NCBI GenBank assembly: GCA_934255105.1
Contig: CAKQNH010000246.1
Location: 1-6,988, forward strand
Source of the DNA: an uncultured Pirellulaceae bacterium
GTDB lineage: Bacteria > Planctomycetota > Planctomycetia > Pirellulales > Pirellulaceae
Length of the DNA stretch: 6,988 nt
Direction: 5' to 3'
The position numbers were made by a program, and so were the translations under genes. Within the stretch, counting starts at the first letter, position 1. Each line of letters starts with the position of its first letter. Positions 1 to 5,810 of the stretch are shown here, piece by piece. Below the pieces are notes generated by a model. The model saw only the letters and a program-made list of their open reading frames with translations, was not told the DNA's origin and made no database searches.

Positions 1-357
1 CTCGCAGGGGATCAGGTTCCATTCGAGTCATCCTCGCTAAGGTAGTTTAATGGCGTCGTTATCAACGGCAAACCAATTCCAAGCTCTGAGTTCAACTTTT
101 CAATGTGCCCAAATTTATTCGGATTGGCCAAGTGCTTACAGGGAGATCACGGGGCCACAGCACTTTGTTGGGGAAAAGTATTTTAGCAATTTTGGTGGAT
201 GGCGCGTAAGAATTCCAGCTCTCGTTCGTGTAACTAGGTACGCCCGAATCGGGCTGAGCGCTGAGCGGCGAACTGAAAGTCTGACAAACGACTGAAGTCG
301 CGGTCCCCCGGAGAGCGCGCTAGTTCCTGGCTATTACCTGACAGAGGAGCATTCACG
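1..357. other. Gene-poor left flank of the RAYT remnant
   Basis: I recognise no gene here. An 81-codon frame (50-295, plus) starts with ATG but has only a weak AAGG upstream, resembles nothing I know, and is crossed by the left 20-bp repeat arm (151-170), so I do not call it a gene. Two small inverted repeats are visible: GCCCGA-A-TCGGGC at 242-254 and CGACT-GA-AGTCG at 289-300. The last bases hold the ribosome-binding site of the transposase pseudogene (GAGGAG at 344-349, eight bases before its ATG). Confidence 0.55.
151..170 (+). repeat. Left arm of 20-bp inverted repeat
   Basis: GGGGCCACAGCACTTTGTTG, repeated exactly on the opposite strand at 908-927. A 20-base exact match is far beyond chance in 7 kb. 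Just past the 20-mer this copy reads GGGG where the right arm reads TGGGG; the missing T weakens the CCACA/TGTGG stem that the right arm can form, so this looks like the more degraded copy. Confidence 0.88.
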
Positions 358-682
358 ATGGCTCGTCTAAATCGCTACGAGCTTCTCGATCCAGAGGCAA
401 TCGACACCGTACATGTCTACAATCGCGTCGTGCGGCGCTGCCTCTTGTTTGGCGACGATCCGGTGACCGGTAAAAACTACGATCAAGCGTGGCGTTACGC
501 CCGCTGCAGCGTCTGTCGTGCTGGAGCATCTGGGAATTGAACCGGCGGCTTGGTGTGAACTGGTCGAGAACTTCGGTGAACTATTTCACTTGGTAGCGGG
601 GCGTCCCACCGTCGTCGATGCCGCTCGAAGCCTGGACCGGCAGAGTCGCTTCCACACCTCGCCTCCGCGAACTATTCGATAG
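358..682 (+). pseudogene. REP-associated tyrosine transposase (IS200-like, Y1 family), internally deleted
   Basis: The first 42 codons (frame of 358) read MARLNRYELLDPEAID, then VHVYNRVVRRCLLFGDDPVTGKNYD, the typical N-terminus of planctomycete RAYT-like transposases. The natural continuation is not in that frame, which stops at 540 after an unrelated tail. From 482 the next frame reads IKRGVTPAAASVVLEHLGIE, then PAAWCELVENFGELFHLVAGRP, ending at TAG 680-682; this matches the C-terminal end of the same family. Members are normally several hundred residues long, so most of the protein, including the histidine (HUH) motif and the catalytic tyrosine region, has been removed at about 481-484 with a change of frame. 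The start has a good ribosome-binding site (GAGGAG, 344-349), so the N-terminal stub could still be translated. The family assignment is from memory of conserved sequence. Confidence 0.87.
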
Positions 683-756
683 CTAGCCAGCTTCGGTCGC
701 CACAAGTCACCTCTTCATTCGCTAGCTCCACTCTCACGCGTCTCGCAGGGCGCACT

Positions 757-777
757 GCGTCGAATTCTCGTCGACGC
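757..777. repeat. Inverted repeat (7-bp stem) in RAYT 3' region
   Basis: GCGTCGA (757-763) is the exact reverse complement of TCGACGC (771-777), with a 7-base loop. No T-run follows, so it is not a standard intrinsic terminator. Its place between the transposase pseudogene and the right repeat arm suggests it belongs to the element's structured end; this is inference. Confidence 0.45.
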
Positions 778-803
778 GCATCGTAAATTCTCACCTACGC
801 CGA

Positions 804-827
804 TTATCGGTCTCACTTGGCCGATAA
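804..827. repeat. Inverted repeat (7-bp stem) in RAYT 3' region
   Basis: TTATCGG (804-810) pairs with CCGATAA (821-827) across a 10-base loop. An overlapping alternative pairing exists (CCGAT 800-804 with ATCGG 806-810). There is no T-tract, so a terminator role is doubtful. It lies about 80 bases inside the right 20-bp arm and may be part of a REP-like structure. Confidence 0.45.
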
Positions 828-907
828 CCTCTCCCCCCTGGCAGTTCCCCGCCACCTCAAGCATTTCGATTTTTTCGCTCTTGGCTGACAAGTGGTTCCA
901 CCCCCCA

Positions 908-927
908 CAACAAAGTGCTGTGGCCCC
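908..927 (-). repeat. Right arm of 20-bp inverted repeat, with hairpin potential
   Basis: This is the exact reverse complement of 151-170. With its flank this copy can fold: CCACA (905-909) pairs with TGTGG (919-923) around a 9-base loop. That is the kind of short imperfect hairpin seen in REP-like sequences. The left copy has lost a base in the matching stem. Confidence 0.88.
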
Positions 928-1090
928 GGTCGCTGTACCAACCTTACCGGCTTCGACAACAACCTGATGACGAAATTAGTCCTACAAAATGATAAAACGA
1001 CCCAGACCTCTACCAAGAAGGCCCTTGGCCGCGTTAACCTGAAATCAAGCTTCCACCACTACTATGTATCAAAAATGAGTCGAGGTTTCT

Positions 1091-1453
1091 ATGCTCGCTT
1101 GGCTGAAACGCAAGTGCTTGGATGGTATGGCGAACCAAGCGTTCGAACGCATTGAAAGCCAGGGCACAAGAAATGCAATGGCATCTTCACTTATGTCAAT
1201 CGCAATGACCTACCCTTGCTATCCTGACACTAGTTTTTCAGATAGTGGGAGTAACGAGGTTCGCGGAATGATGATAAAAATGCATCAATCGGGAACTCTC
1301 CTCGTTGATGGAACGGAAACGCGACGTATTTGTAATGCTTGGCTAAACCAATATCAGCTTACCACTGATTCTGCTTTCGAATCGATCTGGAACATGACGT
1401 GGGACTCCTTCTTCGCGCGAATGACTGCTGTAAACGCAATTGACAGTGTTTGA
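1091..1453 (+). CDS. Hypothetical protein, 120 aa
   Basis: I do not recognise this protein. It begins MLAWLKRKCLDGMANQAFER and has a strong ribosome-binding site (GAGG at 1082-1085, five bases before the ATG), which supports this start. The composition is that of a soluble globular protein: mixed hydrophobic and charged residues, no signal peptide, no membrane segment. The C-terminal third is rich in aromatic residues (AWLNQYQLTT, SIWNMTWDSFFARM), and there is a methionine-rich stretch near residues 30-38 and again near 75-79. The base composition appears more AT-rich than the flanking DNA. It lies between the RAYT remnant and the SecD-like gene, on the same strand as both, with about 150 bases before the latter, so it is probably a separate unit. 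Nothing in the sequence supports a function. The coding call rests on the start signal and protein-like composition. Confidence 0.68.
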   Translation: MLAWLKRKCLDGMANQAFERIESQGTRNAMASSLMSIAMTYPCYPDTSFSDSGSNEVRGMMIKMHQSGTLLVDGTETRRICNAWLNQYQLTTDSAFESIWNMTWDSFFARMTAVNAIDSV

Positions 1454-1593
1454 TCGAACTTGTAGCGGGGTGGTGCTTCCGAATGAGCGGCGAACTACGG
1501 GTTGAACGCGGGTTCCGTTGGCCAGACAACATTACAGTACAATGTCAATCGACAGTCCTGTATTATTCCAACGGTTCGGCCACAAGTGTTTTG

Positions 1594-1599
1594 AAGGGA
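1594..1599 (+). promoter_or_regulatory. Ribosome-binding site that sets the start of the SecD-like gene
   Basis: AAGGGA lies eight bases before the ATG at 1608. The longer in-frame alternative from 1518 uses a TTG start with no comparable site, and would put about 30 residues in front of the signal peptide. This favours 1608. Confidence 0.7.
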
Positions 1600-1607
1600 T
1601 ATTCTTC

Positions 1608-2135
1608 ATGCGCCTCCTGATTTATTGCCTATCTATTTGTGTCGTAGGGTTTAACGCAAACGCGGTACAATCTGCTGAGGATCCCAGCTTGCAGTCCACC
1701 GGACTTGAGCTGCGATTTGTTGGCACAGAAATGTCGTCGCTATTCAGCCACAAGGCTGTCACTGACGATGGCGAGACAATCTATTTGTCTTCTGAGCCAA
1801 CTCTCACGGTTGCCGATGTTGAAAGTGTCACATTTACCCGAGTGTCAAACGGCGGAACGGACATTATCTTGGCCCTCGAGAGTGACGCCATCGCTGAATT
1901 CTCAGCGGCAACCAAGGCTAACGTTGGCAATCGACTGGCGCTGGTGCTGAATGGCAAGGTTGTAGCAGCCCCACAACTCCGATCACCACTGACTTCATTG
2001 ATTACGTTGTCTGGAAATTTCTCTGACAAAACTGTCACAGAAATTTTTGCCGCCAGTGTGTTGGCAAAAAAACCCAAATCAGTAGACGCAGAATCGTTGG
2101 AGTCCAGGGTAGCTCAGCCAGCCAATTCGAAATAG
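1608..2135 (+). CDS. Exported protein with a SecD/SecF P1-head-like domain
   Basis: A 175-aa protein starting MRLLIYCLSICVVGFNANAV. Residues 1-23 look like a Sec signal peptide, with likely cleavage after QSA. Residues about 53-150 match the P1 head subdomain of the SecD translocase subunit: a DVESVTFTRV strand, then ANVGNRLALVLNGKVVAAPQ (residues 104-123), then a Pro-Leu turn and LSGNFSDKTVTEI. In SecD this periplasmic domain binds translocating proteins and works together with six membrane helices; here no helices and no other SecD parts are present, so this is not a working SecD. It should be a free periplasmic or surface protein. Small stand-alone head-domain proteins occur in several bacteria and their role is, to my knowledge, not established. 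The last 25 residues look disordered. Domain similarity is fairly clear; function is unknown. Confidence 0.8.
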   Translation: MRLLIYCLSICVVGFNANAVQSAEDPSLQSTGLELRFVGTEMSSLFSHKAVTDDGETIYLSSEPTLTVADVESVTFTRVSNGGTDIILALESDAIAEFSAATKANVGNRLALVLNGKVVAAPQLRSPLTSLITLSGNFSDKTVTEIFAASVLAKKPKSVDAESLESRVAQPANSK

Positions 2136-2359
2136 CGATCCGGCGTAAGATGCGGCTCAGCAATTAGACGCATGTTCACTGAACGACTTTCGTCAACATC
2201 TCCGCCAGCTCGACGATCGTGTAGCGACCTCGCTAATGTGAGCGAGCCCCACAGTCTCCCGCAGTTAGCCGAAGTAGAGTCTCCACGTCGTCCGTGCATC
2301 GGAGGGATTATGGAACAAGAATTGAAAGCAATGTGTCTCTGATCTCATTGGTGAATGTC
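2136..2359. other. Spacer between the SecD-like and DUF4838 genes
   Basis: The two flanking genes converge here. A 56-codon plus-strand frame (ATG 2172 to TGA 2342) is open but has no recognisable content; an internal ATG at 2310 follows GGAGG (2301-2305) and would encode only ten residues. The minus strand is also open over most of the stretch. An inverted repeat, CTCGCT (2229-2234) with AGCGAG (2241-2246), could fold with a 6-base loop but has no T-tract, so I do not call it a terminator. Nothing here is called a gene. Confidence 0.5.
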
Positions 2360-4816
2360 TTACCGAACGTCAGCCGCACGTTTAGGATCGAGGGTAAAAT
2401 AGCCACTTAGTGGCGACTCTAGCTTGATCCACACGTCGTCGATCGCGCCGGTTTGCGCTTTGTGAACGTCTAGCTTCCACCAACCCGCCTGTGCGGCGGT
2501 CGGTTTGATTTCCTGACGATCCACGGAAACCCGGCTGCAGTCGAAATCCGCTATCCGCTGGCCGTGGGGATCGGTCAGTGTGGCGGCGGCCGTTTCACCC
2601 GGAGGGGATGCTTCGACTGATAAATGAAATGCCAGCGTGCCTTCAGGAACATAAAAGTAGAGCGGTGTGGGCTCACCCAACAGATGCAGCCCTTGGTCCG
2701 ACAGTCCCCCGTCGACCGCCCACGCGGCACCGGCGACTTCGATCATGAACGAAGCTGTGTCGGCCGCGATCACCACGTGATAATAATCGGAACTGGAATC
2801 AGATCCGTCCAGCAGCAGAGGGACGTCGCCGCTGACCAGTCCGCCACCGACTTCCGCGCCGTCGGATTCAAACACGCGGTAGGTAATCAACTTTCCTCGA
2901 GCTGCAATGCGGCTGAAGCGAACTGTCGCCGCAGTCGTTCCTGTCGGCTTCACAATCAAATGCTGATCGCCTCGCAATCGAAACGGTTGAACTTTGTCCG
3001 CTTGCGTAGGCTGTGGCGGAACCGTCACGTTGCGCTTGGTTCGAACGTAGGAGGGCGTCTTCGTGCCATCCCTGGGTTGCAGTGCGAGCGATCCTTGATT
3101 GGCTGACAAAAAGGGAAAGAAGTCGTCATCGGACAGGTAGAATTCGGAAGTCTGCGGTTCGTCTAGCATGTCGTGCTGACGAAGGTTCCAGTGCAAGACC
3201 TTCAGATTGTCGCCAATCATTTCCAGACGAAACTTTGCGTCCGCGTCTTTGACCTTGCTGTGCGCAGCACGATATAGATGTTCAATTTCGGTAAAATTCT
3301 TGGCGTAGATGTCGCGCAACATGTCCGTTGTCAGCGGGTAACTGGCATTCGGGAATTCGCGATAGTGACGAGCGACTTCGCGGTCCAGCATGCGGAACAT
3401 CCGGTTGATATCATCCCCCCCCGCGCCATAGGCCTTGGCGCAGTACTCGTCGAACAGAGTCTCGACATCCGCATTCGGATTCCAAGCCAGCTTGGCCAGC
3501 AGGTAGTTCAATGGCGCGGCGCGGCCCCAGGCCGAAATACCGTAAACGTAGACCCCCTTGATGTGCGCTGCCGCCAGTTTCGGATAGATGAATTTCAGGA
3601 TTTCAAGACCCGGCGGATTCAATGCACCAGCTTCCGTGAGGATGTTCACCGGCAAGTCGTAGTACGAGATATTGTTCGTTGTCAGGGTCCAGTCTTCGAG
3701 CAGTTTCTGCCACTGTTCTCGCACCGCCGGCCGCGCTAGCGTGAAGCCATAATCGATGCTCGGCGTCAACACGACGAACACGTTCGGTTCCAGCTTGATG
3801 TTCTTTTTTGGGGGAAACAAGTACGCCGCATAAACGTATCCTGCCAGCACTTTATTGGGATACTTCTTAGCTACAATTTTTGCCACGTCGTTGTAAAACG
3901 TCAGAATTGCAGGGGTGACGCTACGCCGTCCGTTGGGATCCGTTTCGTAAAGCGCCGAACATTGAACGCACTCGCAGTAGCCCGCCGAATCGGACGGCGA
4001 CAGCGAATAGCACGTCATCTCGGGGTTGCGGTCGAAGTACGCTATGGCCGCGTCGGCATAGGCTTGGACCATTTCAGCATTCGTGGTGCACAGCTTGTAG
4101 CGTCCGGTGGGGGGGACTCGCACGCCAGCGCGCTCCGCAAACCAGTCGGGATGCTTTTCAAAGTTTGATGCGGGAATTGCGGCATGCCAGTTGTGGGAAT
4201 GGTTGAGATATAAGCTCCACCCTAGCCCCTGCCGGCGCCACCACTGCTTCACATCCGCGCGACGTTCCTGAGTGTAGGGAACTCGCCGATTGAGCATGGC
4301 AGGAGCGTCGCTGAAATCGGTGTCCGGCACTGTCAAGTCACGCGTCTTGGGAACGTAGTCGCCGTGGTCGCCGGGAATCAGCCAGCGCACGCCGAAGTAT
4401 TGCTCGAGGAAGTGGCAGGCAGCGTTGTAAGTTCCGTGTGAGGTGCCTCCGCCGGGCGTGTGCTGAGCGTCTGCGGTGTCACGCCCAACCAGGAAGATAG
4501 TCGCGTCCTTCACCAGGATCCGGAAGCCTTCCCAAGGGATATTATCCGTAGAGACACCGGCCGCTCGTGCCGCCGCGCAGTCGCCCAGGCAGATCATTTT
4601 CTTCGCCGGTTGATGAACGATCGGCAGCTTCGCTCCACTGGCCCGCTGTAGATACGTTTGCAGTTCTGTCGCCGCTTGTGTGACCGAGCGCGGCGCAGTG
4701 AGTTCGTGGAAAATGACATAGTCGCTGGTCCCGTTTTGAACCAGCTCAATTGGCGCGGCGCAGGCCTGCGCGGTGACGGCGATGGCGAGTAGGAGCGTGA
4801 GCAAGTGTGTGGGCAT
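2360..4816 (-). CDS. Secreted DUF4838-domain protein, probable carbohydrate-active enzyme
   Basis: An intact 818-aa protein. Residues 1-20 (MPTHLLTLLLAIAVTAQACA) form a signal peptide, cleaved before API. Residues about 22-170 resemble the alpha/beta N-terminal domain found ahead of the barrel in GH20 and GH67 glycosidases (AATELQTYLQRASGAKLPIV; YNAACHFLEQYFGVRWLIPG). Residues about 200-480 match DUF4838: HSHNWHAAIP, HPDWFA, LCTTNAEMVQAYADAAIAYF, YSLSPSDSAGYCECVQCSAL with its C-x-C-x-x-C group at 281-286, and YVYGISAWGR. This region is thought to be a TIM-barrel related to glycoside hydrolases, but no activity is proven that I know of, so substrate and catalytic residues cannot be named. The remainder, about 600-818, looks like beta-sandwich, perhaps carbohydrate-binding. 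There is no clear Shine-Dalgarno sequence before the ATG; no other ATG lies upstream in frame before a stop. It is a single gene, divergent from the cyclase-like pseudogene. Large frames on its plus strand are shadows. Confidence 0.93.
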   Translation of the reverse strand: MPTHLLTLLLAIAVTAQACAAPIELVQNGTSDYVIFHELTAPRSVTQAATELQTYLQRASGAKLPIVHQPAKKMICLGDCAAARAAGVSTDNIPWEGFRILVKDATIFLVGRDTADAQHTPGGGTSHGTYNAACHFLEQYFGVRWLIPGDHGDYVPKTRDLTVPDTDFSDAPAMLNRRVPYTQERRADVKQWWRRQGLGWSLYLNHSHNWHAAIPASNFEKHPDWFAERAGVRVPPTGRYKLCTTNAEMVQAYADAAIAYFDRNPEMTCYSLSPSDSAGYCECVQCSALYETDPNGRRSVTPAILTFYNDVAKIVAKKYPNKVLAGYVYAAYLFPPKKNIKLEPNVFVVLTPSIDYGFTLARPAVREQWQKLLEDWTLTTNNISYYDLPVNILTEAGALNPPGLEILKFIYPKLAAAHIKGVYVYGISAWGRAAPLNYLLAKLAWNPNADVETLFDEYCAKAYGAGGDDINRMFRMLDREVARHYREFPNASYPLTTDMLRDIYAKNFTEIEHLYRAAHSKVKDADAKFRLEMIGDNLKVLHWNLRQHDMLDEPQTSEFYLSDDDFFPFLSANQGSLALQPRDGTKTPSYVRTKRNVTVPPQPTQADKVQPFRLRGDQHLIVKPTGTTAATVRFSRIAARGKLITYRVFESDGAEVGGGLVSGDVPLLLDGSDSSSDYYHVVIAADTASFMIEVAGAAWAVDGGLSDQGLHLLGEPTPLYFYVPEGTLAFHLSVEASPPGETAAATLTDPHGQRIADFDCSRVSVDRQEIKPTAAQAGWWKLDVHKAQTGAIDDVWIKLESPLSGYFTLDPKRAADVR

Positions 4817-4939
4817 GATTTCGGTGCCAAATGGAGCAAAGGATTGGTGTGTCAGGCTGTATCAAGGTGCCGTTCACTATAACATGGTTGAATCACAAGA
4901 CCATTCAGACGCACGGGCCAAGACTCAGGAATATTTACT
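4817..4939. promoter_or_regulatory. Divergent intergenic region
   Basis: This 123-bp gap separates the starts of the DUF4838 gene (leftward) and the cyclase-like pseudogene (rightward), so promoters for both should lie here or just inside the genes. On the plus strand TATAAC at 4878-4883 resembles a -10 box, but I see no -35 at a proper distance. AGGA at 4927-4930 is a plausible ribosome-binding site for the rightward gene, nine bases before its ATG. The promoter role is inferred from the layout. Confidence 0.4.
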
Positions 4940-5810
4940 ATGAACACATTGCGTCGCGCCACGGGACTGTGCTGCCTGTCAACGATTGTCGGGTTTCTTT
5001 TCGTACTCTCCGCGCCGCCTTATCTGGTAGTTCAGCAGACGCTGACGTTGGCGGATGTCGAGGAAGGGTTGCCAGAGATCACCGACGACGAACCGCTGGC
5101 TGAATCGTTCTCTGCGGTGCGGGCTGCCGAGTACCTTAACCGCTCAGCCCCGTAGCGCGTGAAGTGCTAGACATTATGTGGACCGTGCAGCGAGAGGATG
5201 GTGGGTGGAACTGGCCACATGGCGATTACGCTCCCATGGAGATCGATGATCATTATGGCGTGACCGTGGCCACACTGACTGTGGGACTGGCCCCAGACGA
5301 TTATGCCGAGACGGCTCAAGCACTGGCTGGCCTGAAAGGAATTCGCGAGTACTTCAAAAACAACTCACCGAAATCGCTCCACCATCGAGCGATGTTGGCT
5401 TGGTGCTCGATTCGAGTCGCCGGCATTTTTACACCGGAGCAGCGACAAACCACGCTGGACGAACTGCTCGCGCTGCAGTTGATCGATGGCGGTTGGTCTA
5501 CGGCTGGCTTCCTGACCGATTGGCAAGGATTGGAACGCCCGGATGGACAAGCGTTGACACGCAAACCAGCGACGGCTATGGCACTGGATTTACCATCGTA
5601 CGCGCGCGTGAACTGGGACTGGCGGCGGACGACCCGCGCCTGCAGCGCGGCATCAACTGGCTGCGGACGCATCAACGCGCCAGTGGCAAGTGGTTTACTC
5701 GTTCACCAGTTAACGATGCAGGAAATTTGATTTCCAATGCGGGGAGTGCGTTTGCGGTACTGGCACTGCAGGCATGCGGAGAACTACCCGGCTGGCCATT
5801 GCGGCAATAA
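4940..5810 (+). pseudogene. Secreted squalene-cyclase/prenyltransferase-repeat protein, deleted and frameshifted
   Basis: The gene survives in three frames. Part one (4940-5155) has a signal-like N-terminus, MNTLRRATGLCCLSTIVGFL, then ITDDEPLAESFSAVRAAEYL. Part two (about 5140-5565) reads PVAREVLDIMW, REDGGWNWPHGDYAPMEIDD, LHHRAMLAWCS and LIDGGWSTAGF. Part three (about 5565-5810) reads TSDGYGTGFTIVRARELGL, RGINWLRTHQRASGKWF and NAGSAFAVLALQACGE. These are hallmarks of a planctomycete family built from alpha-alpha-barrel repeats with DGGW motifs, often annotated as squalene-hopene cyclase. As I recall the family, a segment of roughly 80 residues with a CxxCH haem-type motif normally lies between parts one and two; it is missing, with a frame change. 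Between parts two and three, adding one A to AAA (5563-5565) restores the frame as LTRKTSDGYGTGF. No DxDD cyclase acid motif is visible, so hopanoid synthesis should not be assumed. The 3' end overlaps the converging dockerin gene by 27 bp. Confidence 0.87.

Larger units (their letters stand above)
151..927 (+). mobile_element. Degenerate RAYT-type element bounded by inverted 20-bp repeats
   Basis: A 777-bp unit delimited by two exact inverted copies of a 20-bp sequence, with a broken REP-associated tyrosine transposase gene inside and hairpin-forming sequence on its 3' side. RAYTs are single-copy relatives of IS200/IS605 transposases, typically flanked by REP palindromes that they recognise as folded single-stranded DNA; the arrangement here fits that pattern. 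I see no target-site duplication outside the arms, which is expected for this class but also removes one test of the boundaries. That the 20-mers are the true ends is my inference; the element could extend further or be smaller. It cannot encode an active enzyme because the catalytic region is deleted. Confidence 0.5.
683..1090. other. Structured non-coding stretch downstream of the transposase remnant
   Basis: I find no credible gene in this interval. Frames on both strands (813-1016 minus, 892-1155 plus) cross the 20-bp repeat arm, resemble no protein I know, and are judged fortuitous. The stretch holds two hairpins (757-777 and 804-827), the right repeat arm (908-927) and, from about 930, more AT-rich sequence leading to the next gene, where that gene's promoter probably lies. 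No clear -35/-10 pair stands out. Confidence 0.6.

Noticed and set aside
50..295. 81-aa plus-strand frame
   Set aside because: It has a weak start signal and no recognisable sequence, and is interrupted by the repeat arm and a hairpin. It shares GPQHFV with the frame at 813-1016 only because both translate the same 20-bp repeat.
813..1155. Frames at 813-1016 (minus) and 892-1155 (plus)
   Set aside because: They cross the right repeat arm and hairpin DNA; the plus frame also overlaps the better-supported 1091 gene. No family resemblance.
262..1496. 13-bp direct repeat TGAGCGGCGAACT at 262-274 and 1484-1496
   Set aside because: About one match of this length is expected by chance in a 7-kb window, and the flanks do not match, so it is not taken as an element boundary.
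1500..1566. Sigma-70 promoter before the SecD-like gene (TTGAAC 1502, TACAAT 1538, TATTAT 1561)
   Set aside because: The boxes look reasonable one by one but no pair has 16-18 bp spacing, so no promoter is called.
2624..3739. Long plus-strand open frames (2624-3106, 3278-3739) opposite the DUF4838 gene
   Set aside because: They are antisense to a clearly coding frame, are rich in Arg/Gln/Val as expected from GC-rich antisense frames, and show no family signature or start signal.
4940..5810. A true squalene-hopene cyclase for hopanoid synthesis
   Set aside because: Although the DGGW repeats suit the superfamily, the protein is exported-type, much shorter, has no visible DxDD motif, and is broken in two places.
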